Origin: Candidula unifasciata
Taxonomy: Eukaryota > Mollusca > Gastropoda > Stylommatophora > Geomitridae
Direction of reading: 5' to 3'
Assembly (NCBI GenBank): GCA_905116865.2
Contig: CAJHNH020007057.1
Location: 524,556-588,555, forward strand
DNA length: 64,000 bases
The position numbers were made by a program, and so were the translations under genes. Shown here piece after piece: positions 11,240 to 23,735 of the stretch; position 1 is the stretch's first letter, and each line of letters opens with the position of its first letter. The notes beneath the pieces were generated by a model, which did not search any database, was not told where the DNA came from, and was given only the letters and a program-made list of their open reading frames with translations.

Positions 11240-13390
11240 CAGTGCTTATACTGTATCTCACGATTGACTGTCTAGAGAGTTCAACAGAATGAATGGACAA
11301 GATGCGTACAAATACAACAGAACGTTTCCACCAAACACTTCATCAGTGGAATACAAAATACGACGCAAATAGTGACTAGAACACCCAGCGAAGAGACAAC
11401 AGCAAGCAAGAAAAACACTAGTTTAACGTATGCAGTCAACTTTTACCTCGCAGCGAAACAAAATTTGAAAATCGCCCTTAAAAAACGTAAGTGATTGCTG
11501 TATCTGAACTAAGAGTGACACAACAACAATCAATCATTTCTTGCAAGATCCAGCCTTTCCGTTGCGCAACATTTTATCGCGAAATAATCTGCTGTAGTGA
11601 ATTTCCCCCGGCGAACGTAATCAGGGTTGAAGTCATAAATGCAAATCGTTACTGTTGTAAATGTTCCACAAGTGTTCAGCTGGTGAAGGCACTGTTCTGT
11701 CGTTTTTACTTGGCCCTAATCATTATTTGAAAGACGGTTGGGGTAGGGTGACAGTCAGAGTAGTAACACAGACAGACAGAAATAAGACTGGCAGAGAAGA
11801 GACAGTGACAAAGGGAGAGACAAAAACATATACATGCACAGCGACAGAGAGAGAAAAAAAGGGGAGGCGGGGGGGGGGGGGGTTAGAGAGAATGACACAG
11901 AGAAAGAGAGAAGATTGAGACAGGCAAATAGACAGCCACACAGAAAGACGGAGAGGCAGAAAAACAGAAAGACAGAGTAGAGAGAGAGAGATATAGAGAT
12001 GAATGTGACTGCATGAAGTACACTATTGGCTAAAGATGTGTAGAAGAAGTTATCTTACAATAAAACTATGGTGACCAAACATGTTGGATATAAGCTGCCT
12101 GTTTATTAAAAGAGAGAACAATTGGAAACATAGGGAGAAAGGGTGAAGACACGGAGGGGATTGATGGCGATATGGAGGAGGAAAAAACAGTAGCATAGTA
12201 AATGTACCTGGAGGAAGAAAGAGCAACAGAAGCAAGGAAATAAGAAAGAACAGAAGAAGGAGAAGAAGAAGAAAAAGAAGGAGAAGAAGAAAAAGAAGAA
12301 GAACAACAACAACAGCAACAACTATGAAAACAATAACAGCAAATCAAAATAAATATCGTTCTCATAAACCAAATTACATCAAACACAAACACTCACCAAG
12401 GAAATTCTATATCTAGCAGCTCCGTTTGTACAAGTGATAGTTCCAACTGCGGTGAAATTCTTTGCTGCTAAGATATCCACCGTTATTGTTGCAGAAAATC
12501 AAATCTACACAAGAATATCCACAAGCAAATTGTAATCGTTTCGTTTAAAACTGGTGACGATAACAGATTATCCGGTCCACAGTTTGGCGAACTCAATCCA
12601 ATTGCAGGGACCAAACTATCACAAACTTGGTTTATATCCGGATGTTTGGTTGATCAGATAACGAAAACACTCCTTATGACATCAGTTGTACGTCGAACCT
12701 TGTTCAAGCGCAAAAGTAAGTTCTTTTTTTCAGTGAAAGAATCAAATCACGTGTTCTCAACTTCCAGATTTTATATTTTAACGCATTTCTACAAAATATA
12801 TATTTATATCCTCCTGTCTTGAACGATCGTTAACAAATTCCACTGCATTTAACTGACAGGTTAACTCATTTGTAGTTTAAGTAACCAGCAAAGCTGAATA
12901 GAGATTTCACTGTTGAGTTGTCATTCAACCTTTGTCACTCTGTAGTGACTTGCTTCTGTAAACAGTAGTTACTGGTGAGCTGTGTTCTTACAGCCAGACA
13001 GTAAACTTCGCTACTGAGAAGTTCGTTTCACAACTGTTGATGTGTGTTCAACGAGTGATTTTGTCGCTGGCCAAATGCTTCGTGGCTCACTGAAATATAA
13101 ACCCGTTTCTTTAAATATAAATGTGCATAGTAAAACATGGTTATATCAGAAAAAACGTAATAAATAATGTGTAACTAACGAGACGACATAACGATTTTCA
13201 GATGCAACCCCACCCCTCCCCCTTCACCATCTTTTTGGACATATATTATTATGAAGACCAAAGCCCTGGTATGCATGAACAACCAGAACTTTCCACCGGT
13301 GAACACTTAGAAGAAGAACAGTAAACATATACCTGTAAGTCAGATATAACACACGTTTCAAATATGCTGACACAAGCTGACGTGCTTAAC
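11240..13390. other. No gene recognised; purine-rich tracts
   Basis: A GA-rich stretch at about 11760-12000 and a GAA-rich stretch at about 12225-12310 make long open minus-strand frames that are low-complexity artefacts. The rest is unique-looking AT-rich DNA. Confidence 0.4.
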
Positions 13391-13394
13391 GATA

Positions 13395-13695
13395 CGTCTA
13401 CACAATACAGAACTCTTGTTTCTTTGAATACAAGACAGGCCAGGAAAACCTGCCACTTTGACACTTTTAAACGCGCAGCTAAACATTAAATGAAGTTTGC
13501 CAAACACACATGTAAAAATTTATCAAAAATAACGTTACGTAAATGTTACATTTGCTGAAATAATCAACAGGGCATCAGACACGTCTACCAAGTAAAACAG
13601 ACATAATTTTTGAATTCAAGACAACTTAGTAAACCTGCCAGTTTGAAACTTTTCCACGCACAAGCAGCCACCAAAAACCCGCCAAACATAACTGC
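13395..13695. repeat. Diverged direct duplication
   Basis: 13395-13510 and 13580-13692 share ordered blocks (ACGTCTAC, CAAGACA, AAACCTGCCA, ACTTTT, GCCAAACA), suggesting an old tandem duplication of about 185 bp offset. Confidence 0.55.
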
Positions 13696-13922
13696 CACTG
13701 CATGAACATTTAAATTTGGATATGTCCTACGATGTCTATATTTACTTATATCTGTCAACCCCCACTGCGTCGCCCACACCACAACTACCTCGTCGCTACC
13801 GTGTATGCAGTCACGAATCAGACGTAATGTATTTTGTGCTATGGCGTTGCCCACTGACAGGTCCCTGCTACTGCACAGTATGTGTCTATCTGATTTGCCT
13901 CTCCGGGTGTTAAGGATAATTG

Positions 13923-14110
13923 TAGCCTGGCTCGCTAGCGCAGTTGGTTAAAACCCTCTGCGCGGCGATAGGGTGACGAACTATATGTTGTCCAGGTTCA
14001 CGGCCGGGGGTAGGCAGAAAAGCCACATTTCTCCTAGATTTGCGGTACCTATCATGTAATCAAGGCCGAAGGGTTGTGATATTCATAGTACCAAGCCAAA
14101 GGGTTTACAA
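13923..14110 (+). mobile_element. SINE-C copy
   Basis: tRNA-like head with A box GCTAGCGCAGTTGGTTAA and B box CAGGTTCACGGCCG, then GGCAGAAAAGCCACATTTCT and the GGCCGAAGGGTTGTGATATT block. Confidence 0.8.
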
Positions 14111-14667
14111 CTCATAGTTTCTGGATATTTTAAAGGATAATTTTACAACTCTTGTGACTTCAAGAGTGGCATTTCGGATTTCAATCCGACACTGCAAAAT
14201 CAGATACCCCAATCATTCTTCTAGGAAGAAATAAATAGAGCTCTCTTGACAGTTTCACCAAGTCGTGTATCCTCAAGCTAAAGGTAAAGGTAAAGTCGGG
14301 AGATGTTAACCAGCGTCATTGCACAGAGTTATAAACCATAAGTGCTCTGCATCACTCCGGTAAATCTGCCGCCTTTTTGTACAGTGTTCCGTTTGGCCAG
14401 GCAGAGTTTATATTTCACAATTTCCAGCCAAGTTTTTTAAAGGGCTGCTGTGTCCTGGCCACAAACCCTTCATTTTATCCCCAAAATAATAAGAAGGAGT
14501 CTGTTTCCATCTTATCTCTTTTATTTTAAGAACGAAGCCGTGAATGAAAGTTTGTTTCGCCATCTAATGATATCGCTTCTACGAGATTTATATTTTTACA
14601 GCTTGTTATATTCATAAGAATATGGCGGCGGTTTAGGTTTTTGTCCTTGGGTTCATAAACCTCATTC
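14111..14667. other. No gene recognised
   Basis: Unique-looking sequence. Nothing supportable. Confidence 0.35.
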
Positions 14668-14945
14668 TTGTGTAGGTTCCGGGTCTCCATTTTGGAGAAT
14701 AAAGAATATTATACGCATGTCGTAGTGGACGACAAATTAGGGATGTTTCCTTATAAGTCGGAGTACATCCGCCTAAGAGGCAAAGAGAGGCTAGGAACCA
14801 ACAGTCTGCATACAAAAAGCCGGATCTGTAAAACAGATGTGCACACAAAATTCAAGGTCTAGATCAAAACCAAAGCCCAGAAGTGGACAAAGAACCAGAA
14901 CATTCAGCTGGAGTTTACAGCTAGGGAAAGATAAGGAGAAGGAAA
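14668..14945 (+). mobile_element. SINE-A copy (diverged)
   Basis: CATGTCGTAGTGGACGACAA (altered core), GTCGGAGTACATCCGCC, GATCTGTAAAACAGATGTGC and ATTCAGCTGGAGTTTACAGC. Confidence 0.8.
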
Positions 14946-15128
14946 TTAACCTGATTTTAATTGCTGCTGCACCGAATAAAACCGAAGATCCTGGCCAGCA
15001 AACAGCATTATCATGACCGCGGGGCGACGCCGAAACTGACTTCTTGTGAGATGACAAAAACGTCTTGATCTCCTCCTTCTTTTCTCTACTCCTGGAATGC
15101 CACGTAGCGTCAGGAAAGGGAGAGATAT

Positions 15129-15168
15129 CTTCTTCTTCTTCTTCTTCTTCTTCTTCTTCTTCTTCTTT
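15129..15168. repeat. (TTC)n microsatellite
   Basis: About 13 TTC units. Confidence 0.95.
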
Positions 15169-15639
15169 ACGTTCGGTTTCGTATGCTCAGATCAGACCAT
15201 CAGGTGGTTTGCCTCTATGAACTCGCATGTCAGTAGAAGGTCCTTCATGGTTCTCATAGCTTGCTCTGCACACTTTGCTCTTGAGGCCAGGTCATGAAAG
15301 GAAGATATATCTGTTACGGGTTCTACTGTTTACTTGGTATGTGCCTAATAATTTTCAGTGCCTCTGATATTTTCACGGTCCATCTTCTGTTTTGATGCCT
15401 AGGCACACCAATAAAACTCAGAAACTATGGAGATCGGGGTGGGAAAGGGTACGGGTTGGGGAGGTATGGTCGTTCTCTAAAGGGATTACGGAGTCGAGGA
15501 CGCTCAAAAGAAACCCTAAAACGAACGGTGAAGTGAGAGGCCACAAGTGCTGGACTGGATCCGCTGCATGATACTGAACTGAACGGAATGGAGGAATAGA
15601 CTAATAGCCCTATGTGATACATAATGGCGCAACAGGTTA

Positions 15640-15845
15640 ATGAATGAGTGAATGAATGAATGAATGAATGAATGAATGAATGAATGAATGAATGAATGAA
15701 TGAATGAATGAATGAATTGCCGTCTCTGTCTGTTTTTATACCGAATAGACTGCGAGCTCTGTGTGACATATAATGGCACATCATGATAATAAATGAATGA
15801 ATAAATGATAAATGAATGAATAAATGAATAAATGAATGATGAAAC
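15640..15845. repeat. (AATG)n arrays and flanking duplication
   Basis: Pure AATG run to about 15717 and a mixed AATG/AATA run at 15790-15845. Both are followed by TGGCCGTCTCTG-like or TTGCCGTCTCTG sequence, so the array plus flank appears duplicated. Confidence 0.9.
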
Positions 15846-15921
15846 AATGAATGGCCGTCTCTGCGTTTGGTTTTACATCTATTCATGACATTTAGTAAAA
15901 GAAATAATAAAGAATGTGCAA

Positions 15922-16645
15922 AATCACATCAATTATACTACATAATCATCTTAAATCACATCAATTATACTACATAATCATCTTAAATCACATCAATTAT
16001 ACTACATAATCATCTTAAATCACATCAATTATACTACATAATCATCTTAAATCACATCAATTATACTACATAATCATCTTAAATCCCATCAATTATACTA
16101 CATAATCATCTCAAATCACATCAATTATACTGCATAATCATCTTAAATCACATCAATTATACTGCAATATCATCTTAAATCACATAAATTATACTGCATA
16201 ATCATCTTAAATCACATCAAATATATTACATAATCATCTTAAATCACATCAATTATACTGCATAATCATCTTAAATCACATCAGTTATACAACATTCTAA
16301 ATCACATCAAATATATTACATAATCATCTTAAATCACATCAACTATACTACATATTCATCTTAAATCGTAATTATACTACATAATCATCTTAAATCACAT
16401 CAACTATACTACATATTTATCTTAAATCGTAATTATACTACATAATCCTCTTAAATCACATCAACTATACTACATATTTATTTTAAATCGTAATTATACT
16501 ACATAATCATCTTAAATCACATCAATTATGCTACGTAATCATCAAAATCACACCAATTATACTACATAATCCTCTTAAATCACACCAATTATACTACATT
16601 ATCATCTTAAATCGCATCAATTATACTACATAATCATCTTAAAAG
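15922..16645. repeat. 32-bp minisatellite, about 22 copies
   Basis: Unit contains CTTAAATCACATCAATTATA then CTACATAATCAT. The left half is nearly uniform and the right half has shortened variants (TCGTAATTATAC). Confidence 0.95.
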
Positions 16646-16674
16646 TTCTATTAAAAGAAATTCAAAATTGCAAA

Positions 16675-16912
16675 TACGCTCACCGCGGATCGGAAGGTAG
16701 TAGATTCGCTCCCGGACTTTTTTTTTCAAAAATGACATTAGCTCCTAGGTCGACCCAGCCTTGAGTGGGAACCGGTAGCAGTTGATGAAGTAAAGGCGGC
16801 CGGCTTGATGCTGACCACATCACCCATCTTGTGCCGATTGGTCTATAAAATATAGGTCTAGCCCTATATGCCCTATACGCGTAAAGGCGTTTTAAAAGGT
16901 CCTTTACTTTTT
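16675..16912 (+). mobile_element. SINE-B copy, 5' truncated
   Basis: Starts inside the tRNA-like head (CGGATCGGAAGGTAGTAG), then GGTCGACCCAGCCTTGAGTG, GATGCTGACCACATCACC and TAGCCCTATATGCCCTATAC. Confidence 0.85.
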
Positions 16913-17384
16913 TGTTTAAATGCCTAAAACTAGCAGTGACTAAAGTCTGTGACGGTAAGACGTAGTATGATATCTATTACTGAATGTAATACTTAGGAAT
17001 GTTGGTTATAGTATTTCCTTATACTCACATGTAAACAGACGGATACATACAACATGCTTGTTTATCAGAACACCGTCTTCATTTTTTTTAAACACGCCTA
17101 AATGAACGAAAAACTTATCCAGGACAAAATAGGAAACAAAATAACAACAAAACTGTAACAGCGGAAGTCAGAAACGGCCATTGATAGATAAATGTCGTCT
17201 GATAAGGGAAGTCACCAAGCCGAGGCCGTTTTGTTGCCCCCAAAACACAAGCTGACACTAATGTTGACTTTAGCTATGTTTACCTTTAACTCTTTGTGTC
17301 TGTCTTTCCATGTGCTGTGGCCCAGAATTATCCAGCGGTGTTCTAATTTTCACCTTGATTATCTTGTATGATTATATCCAGGTT

Positions 17385-17480
17385 TTCGGGTTCTCTCCAC
17401 GAGTGATACTCATCCACATGGTGGCACTTTGTGTCATCGGGTGTTTATCGCTTGTGTGATGTCCTAGTGGGGTAAAATGC
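17385..17480. mobile_element. Repeat-F copy
   Basis: Contains GTGTCATCGGGTGTTTATCG and TGATGTCCTAGTGGGGTA, the reverse complement of the 5.45 kb copy. Confidence 0.7.
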
Positions 17481-17639
17481 AATACTACTACTAATGTTCT
17501 AACATCATAGTGACGTGCATGATTAAAGATTATGTTGTAGTGTCACAATGTCCCAGTCTTAATTATGTTTGGTTTGGCTGGCTTCGCGGGAAAAGGATGT
17601 CACGTTCAACCAACATCCCCGAAGGGGCAACTTTAGGTT

Positions 17640-17890
17640 ATAATTGTGACTATGTTTGTACGCGCCATATCTCTTCTTCTGCCTTTCTATCCCCCCTCCC
17701 CCCAACGGAGCATAGGCCCTCCACCAAGCCGTTCTATCCTTCGCTATTGCATGGAGCTCTTCGCATGTCCTCCCCATCTTTCTAACTACATTCTCCAGCT
17801 CTCTTCTCCAAGTGTTTTTTGACCTTACTTTATTCATTTCCCTTAGTACTTCCATTGTTATCCCTATATCATAGAGAGTTCTAACATTTT
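17640..17890 (-). mobile_element. LINE 3' end
   Basis: The minus frame contains NTWRRELENVVRKMGRTCEE and IAKDRTAWWRAYAPLG, an ORF2 tail of the same type as those at 27.5 and 50.6 kb. Confidence 0.75.
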
Positions 17891-18339
17891 AGGTGCCAAT
17901 TCTGGAGGTTTTCCTAGCTAAAAGGAGGTACGTCGACGATCCGGACTCCTGTCAGCTTTCTCCACGCCGTGTCATACTTCTTCTACTTGAAGAGCCTCCC
18001 CTCATCTTGGTTGGCTGGATTTTACTGCGCAATATCAATTGGCTTAAATGCTCGACACCAAGTAGCTATGAAAAGAACGCTGGCAGGTTTGATGCTATCG
18101 AATGAGACAGACCCAAATACTGTCCTAAACGGCAACGAAGTCGTCTACCGGTGAGTTAATTGGGATCTGGTGGTCCATATCTTAATTATACTGTAATGTT
18201 ACAACAACATGGCGTCGCAGTATAAGGCGTAACAGTTCAATCATTTGACACAATCAATCACAGCGCCAGTTGATTTATGACAGTGGACGAAGCGCCCGTC
18301 TACAAGCTGACAGGAATTGACGGATAATCGAAGTTTGAA

Positions 18340-18492
18340 GTTTCAACAGTGGATCAACATCATGGCACAAGTGCTCCATTCCTCTTCTAAGTCAAGTCCA
18401 AGTCCACGTGAAAAATTCCCAGCCCTTACCGGGAATTGAACCCGGAACCTCCTCACTCTAGGCAGTCACCATGCATCGAGACCCCGCAGCCC
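18340..18492 (-). mobile_element. SINE-D copy, internally deleted
   Basis: CAACATCATGGCACAAG end joined to a GGAATTGAACCCGGAACCTC head (B box GGTTCAATTCC on the minus strand). Confidence 0.75.
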
Positions 18493-19149
18493 TTATAATA
18501 CACAGAAGAAAAAAAAAACCCGAAAGAAATTTTAAGTCCTCCTTCAGTTGCGAAAACAAAACATTGACATCCCAGAAAAACCCAGCTAAGCTGAATAAAA
18601 ACCCGAGCAATACATAGACAAAGAACAAAAAACTAAATAAAAACCCAGACTGTTAAAAAGTACACATTTTATAGTTACGAAAAGAAACATTTACCCACTT
18701 TTATGTATATATTTTTTAAAAACCCAGATTTCAAAATTTAAACCCAAGGCGTCAAATAAAAACCCAGATCTGGGGGTAGGAACCCAACATTAGCTGCCCT
18801 GCCCTGAGAGAGTTAAAGCAATGTCAGGTTGGCAGACGACATGGATGTGACCTCTGACCCGGACATACAAGCCAATCCAATAGCCAAACAATAGACATTT
18901 GGAGAGGGCATGTTTAGAGAGCGGCTTTCAGTGTGTAGTTTGTGCCCTCAAGTCATGGTGGCTTGCCGAGTGGATGGATTAAGTGTGTGTTTGTGTGTAC
19001 ATTACCAGATAACACTGCTAATAAAGGGAGCGTTTACCTATTGGCCGGGTCTATGACTTTGGCGTTACCAACGAGCCTTGCAATTTTGAAATACCCGGTA
19101 TCAGTTCCACCTGCAGACGATTTTTCCGCCAGTCGGTTCTGTAGACCCG
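18493..19149. other. No gene recognised
   Basis: Contains AAACCCAG-type short repeats at about 18560-18790, similar to 3.4-3.6 kb. No exon seen. Confidence 0.4.
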
Positions 19150-19420
19150 TTTTTGGGGGAAAAGAAAAGATTCACTGCCCCTACCAAGCATGTCGTAAAA
19201 GGCGACTAATTAGAAATGTTGCCTTTGAAATCAAAGTGCATCTGCATGGGAGGAGAGGAACCATGAATATATATATATATATATACAAATAAGCCACATA
19301 TGTAAAACGGATGTGCACGCAAAAAATGAAGTTCTGGAACACTACTTACGTCCAGAAGTGGACGAACAACCAGAACTTTTTGCCGGAGTGTACAGCCGGC
19401 GGACGCCATCTGTTTGTTTT
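19150..19420 (+). mobile_element. SINE-A copy with TA microsatellite
   Basis: CATGTCGTAAAAGGCGACTA core. A (TA)n run at about 19265-19283 interrupts the middle. Ends at CCGGAGTGTACAGCCGG. Confidence 0.85.
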
Positions 19421-19879
19421 TTCCCCTGATATTTTAAATACTGACACCACCAGATTTAATTCATTTTTCTAGTCGCTTGTTCACTTTCAAATAGAATATG
19501 GGAAAGTATTATCTATGTAAAACTAAAAAAGTTAAAATTACAAGAGAAACGTTTATTTCCAGAATTCCACGGGCAGTAACTCACAGCAGCCCTGACCTAC
19601 TAACCTACAGTTCACAAACTCTCCTACGCGATGAGTCATTTTATTCAAAAGGTCACATAAGAGGTCAACGCGTCTACCCGCTGCAGCACTCACCCTCGAG
19701 GGAGTTCCTCAATGTGCGATGCAAATGATACAGTTTCCACGTGTTTTGTTTTGTACGAGCATTCGATTCTGACACCTCGTGATGTAACCGTCTCGCCTGA
19801 CTCATTTCACGTGAATCAATAATTTTACGGTGGCGTTTCTCACTCGGGAATTTCCACGTTTTTTCTTGTTACTTTTACG

Positions 19880-20290
19880 TTCTCCCTATCAGTGGTTTTC
19901 AGAAGACAAGGTCACAGGCCTGGGACCTGTTCACGGTTTCCGGCCCATTTACACAATTTCTCAGTCTGATCTAGGTGAGAGGGGTGTCACGTTGTACTGC
20001 TTCTTTGAAAAGTGTCTCTCGTGGTACCTAGACTCAGGCTGTGGGTAGGAGGGTTTGGGTTAGGGCCAGTTCTACATGTTCTGGGGGTCGTTGAAAGCTG
20101 TGTCGCCGTGTAGCATAGAACACGCGACATCGATGCTGATGTAAGTGGGGGCAAGACAACGTGACACCTCTCTGACGTAGAAGAGTCTGAGACAGTATAA
20201 ATGAAAGGTCAGACAGAGTGTAAATGAGCCGGGAGACGTGAACCCAAGCTTCTATATTGGTTGTGTAACGACGCGTGTCCTCCGTTGATC
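19880..20290. mobile_element. Foldback element
   Basis: About 19945-19998 and 20148-20210 are inverted copies sharing GAGAGGGGTGTCACGTTGT / ACAACGTGACACCTCTCTG. Outer arms around the GTTCACGGTTTCCGG and CCGGGAGACGTGAAC blocks also pair. Ends not defined. Confidence 0.65.
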
Positions 20291-20344
20291 CACACAGTCT
20301 GGTTTCCAGCAAGTTTCTCCTATTTGACCTTTGTCCTTTTTCTT

Positions 20345-20640
20345 AGCATTTTCAGGCTATAAACTCAGGGCGAAAAGCTCTGTTGTTCGTCCATTTCTGG
20401 ACTTTGGTCTTGTTTCAGGTTTCAGAACTGAAGTTATGTGTGCGCATCCGTTTTAAATGTCTGGCTTTTAAAAAATCCATAGTCTGCCCCTCGCCTTTTA
20501 GGTAGATGCACTCCGACTTCGAAGGAAACTCTTAGAATTGGTCACATTGTACGACATGCTTGTCCTAGAGACAGTGGGTCTATTCTTTTGATTCCCCTAT
20601 AATGGCGCCCCGGAATCCACATGGGGGTTTTAAACATTTA
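20345..20640 (-). mobile_element. SINE-A copy
   Basis: TCTGTTGTTCGTCCATTTCT, TGTGCGCATCCGTTTTAAAT and GCACTCCGACTTCGAAGGAA blocks, ending at GAATCCACATGGGGG. Confidence 0.83.
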
Positions 20641-20837
20641 ATATAATCTAAATTCAGTTTTTTAGTCGCTTGTTCACTTTCAAACAGATGCTGAAATGAT
20701 ATAATGAACACAGAGCAAGATGAAGACCACGCAAGATATGGAGTGACATTATCAAGAGAAACCTAACAGAAACGAACAACAACTTATACAATGCATTGGA
20801 ATAAAGCGCACAAACAATCCTTACAGGTTTAGGTTTA

Positions 20838-21210
20838 GACGACGGATCAACATCATGGCACATAGTAACCCATACGTGCTCGGTTCTACTTTTGACTCAA
20901 GCATGAGTTCAAAGAATCTCAGCGCAGTGCACGAACTCCGCAGCATTGGCGAGGATCCTGAAATACTATGGGTAGAATTATAACTCAAAATTTTGCTCGG
21001 GTGGCGCCGTTCGGCTACTCATTTTCGATTTCCAACTGCCAAAGGATTTTTTAAGTGCGGAACAGTACACACGAGCGTCAGATCTTACTACCTAGAGAGC
21101 ACGAGAAATTACTAGAAGTCCACGTAAAAAAATCCTAGACTTCAGTCTTGAACCCAGGACCTCCAGCACTCGAGGCGGACGCCATGCCTCGAGACCACAC
21201 AGTTCCCCCC
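20838..21210 (-). mobile_element. SINE-D, near full length
   Basis: The minus-strand head GTGGTCTCGAGGCATGGCGT with B box GGGTTCAAGACT sits at about 21123-21205. The body runs left to the conserved ATCAACATCATGGCACATAG end. Confidence 0.87.
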
Positions 21211-21623
21211 TCCCCCCTTTTCCTCTTTTTTTTTTAAACATCTCCACCCCCCCCCCTTTTCCTGTAACACATCGCTGATGCTAATGGCCGAAGATAGAAG
21301 GAGAATATTGTCTAATAATGCCTTGCTGGCCAGCTTCAAACATCATGCATGTCCAGATATTTAGATTCCAAACAGCATGTGTAAGTTAGAGTGCTGATAC
21401 ACATCCCGGTTTGACATGTCAATATCTCTAGCCGCCTCAATGGTTGTCTGTCTACACAATGTCTGTCTTGCCTAGCAGAAAACGTTATCCCCGTGTGTTG
21501 TTAACCAGGACACTAACTTTTTTAGCCCACAACCGATCCATGACGCAGATGTACACAAACCACGCCCTCTACCCACAGCCCTCAACAACGCCTCCGTTAG
21601 CAATAAGCGAATACAGCGAGCGC

Positions 21624-22567
21624 GGCTGTTCCCCCATACACTGCTACTATCCTGAACTAGACTCAACAAGGCCAGCTGTCAACAGTTCTCCCACACACTG
21701 CTACTGTCCTGAACTAGACTCAACAAGGCCCGCTACCAACAGTTCTCCCACACACTGCTACTGTCCTGAACTAGACTCTACACGGCCCACTACCAACATT
21801 TCTCCCACACACTGCTACTGTCCTGAACTAGACTTAACAAGGCCCGCTGCCAACAGTTCTCCCACACACTGCTACTGTCCTGAACTAGACTCTTCACGGC
21901 CCACTGCTAACAGTTCTCCCACACACTGTTACTGTCCTGAACTAGACTCTTCACGGAACACTGCCAACAGTTCTCCCACACACTGCTACTGTCCTGAACT
22001 AGACTCTACACGGTCCGCTTCCAACAGTTCTCCCACACACTGCTACTGTCCTGAACTAGACACAACACGGTCCACTGCCAACCGTTCTCCCACACACTGT
22101 TACTGTCCTGAACTAGACTCTTCACGGCCCACTGCTAACAGTTCTCCCACACACTGTTACTGTCCTGAACTAGACTCTTCACGGAACACTGACAACAGTT
22201 CTCCCACACACTGCTACTGTCCTGAACTAGACTCTACACGGCCCGCTGCCAACAGTTCTCCCACACACTGTTACTGTCCTGAACTACACTCTACACGACC
22301 CACTGCCAACAGTTCTCCCACACACTGTTACTGCCCTGAACTAGACTCTACACGGCCCGCTGCCAACAGTTCTCCCACACACTGCTACTGTCCTGAACTA
22401 GACTCTACACGACTCACTGCCAACAGTTCTTCCCACACACCTACTGTCCTGGGCTCGACTCTCCACGGCCCACTGCCAACAGTTCTCCCACGCACTGTTA
22501 CTTTCCTGGGCTCGATTCTACACGTTCGACAGCCAACAGTTATTCACCATACCGCTGCTGTCCTTAG
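21624..22567. repeat. 57-bp minisatellite, about 17 copies, with open plus-strand frame
   Basis: The 57-bp unit encodes a 19-residue repeat (THCYCPELDSTRPAANSSP) 14 times in one plus-strand frame (ORF 21444-22724). The last copies are frame-shifted by an indel near 22430. A sub-block (units 5-6 and 9-10) is itself duplicated. Because 57 is a multiple of 3, the open frame can arise without selection. No signal peptide, splice site or family match supports a gene. Confidence 0.9.
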
Positions 22568-22589
22568 ATATGACTTTTTTTTTTTTTTT

Positions 22590-22835
22590 GGCAGAAGTTT
22601 GAGCCTACATGCAGTAGCAAGCAGTGCAAGAATATATCGCTTACATACCAACGGGGTATCTCTTGTACATCCTAGAATTACCTGCATGTCTTTATTCTGT
22701 ATGCGTTCAAGTTTCATCAGCTGACTCCTTGATATGGTAAGCATGCCAAGTCCTTAATCTATCACCGACAGGATCACATGCTGGAACATTGTGAACAACA
22801 TTCTTTGTTCCATGTCTATTGTTGCCATGATCTTG
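22590..22835 (-). mobile_element. LINE fragment, post-RT region
   Basis: The minus frame reads MLTISRSQLMKLERIQNKDM then VILGCTRDTPLVCKRYILAL, homologous to the plus-strand LINE at 54.6 kb. It has one stop and is 3' truncated by a poly-A-like run. Confidence 0.8.
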
Positions 22836-22839
22836 AGAG

Positions 22840-23050
22840 CATTGAGAAGAAGAAAAAAAATCAATATTTCCGTCGGAGTTCATCTGTCTGTGAGGCAAAA
22901 ACCAACCGTCAGCATATAAATAAACCCGATCTGTGAAACGAATGTGCAGGCAAAATATGTGGATAATAATATTCTGCAACTGGACCAAAATCCAGAAGTG
23001 GTCGAACAAGCAGAACTTTCCGTCGGAGTTTATAGCCGGTGAGCGGTAAG
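22840..23050 (+). mobile_element. SINE-A copy, 5' truncated
   Basis: Starts in CGTCGGAGTTCATCTGTCTG, then GATCTGTGAAACGAATGTGC and CCGTCGGAGTTTATAGCC. Confidence 0.8.
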
Positions 23051-23364
23051 AATTTTAAACAGACGTTCTCTGAACCCAGATGTAAAACGTTGTCTTTCCC
23101 GCTTAATTCGTGTCGTGCATTGTTTAATTAGATCATAACTGCACTTGATAGGCTCGATATGCGCTTGTCAGATCTGACATGTTAAAAATTGCGTGAGGCC
23201 TGGCATTTTTATAACTGATGGCCGTAACAATGGTCATGAATTATCAGGTCTGTTTCTATCGATCAACTGTTTCTCCGTCCACCATCTAGACCAGTGCTTA
23301 TCAAACCGGTGTTCACTGGAATATTATCCTTTTTAAATGTTCGTAGTATTTAGACACGGCATTC

Positions 23365-23735
23365 CCGTGTGGGTTTTGGGGCCGTTTTATATAGAAAACA
23401 AGAGTGGATCCACTGCATACATAAAAGCATGTCGTAAGAGTCGACTAATTGGGAGCTTCTTTCGAAGTCTCAGTGCATCTGCCTGAGATGCAGTGAACCA
23501 GCAGTCTGTATACAAAGGAGTCAAATCTGTAAAACGGATGCACATGCAACACTGAGGTTCTGGAACAAGACTGCAGTCTAGAAGTGGATGAACAACCAGA
23601 ACTTTCTGCCAGAGATAACAGCTGGTGAACGCGAAGAAGAAGAAGAAGAAAAAGAAGAAGAAGAAGAAGAAGAAGAAGAAGAAGAAGAAGAAGAAGAAGA
23701 AGAAGAAGAAGAAGAAGAAGAAGAAGAAGAGGCAA
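23365..23735 (+). mobile_element. SINE-A copy with long (GAA)n tail
   Basis: Full copy from CCCGTGTGGGTTTTGGGGCC through GTCGTAAGAGTCGACTAATT to GGTGAACGCGAAG, then about 100 bp of GAA repeats (23634-23734). Confidence 0.92.

Noticed and set aside
12393..12461. Possible minus-strand exon with a good GTGAGT donor
   Set aside because: Too short, no in-phase partner exon, and stops close by in the continuous frame.
15425..15886. 153-codon minus-strand ORF
   Set aside because: Mostly HSFI repeats from the (AATG)n array.
15922..16645. CRISPR-like array
   Set aside because: Regular 32-bp units have no unique spacers, and the context is animal DNA. It is a minisatellite.
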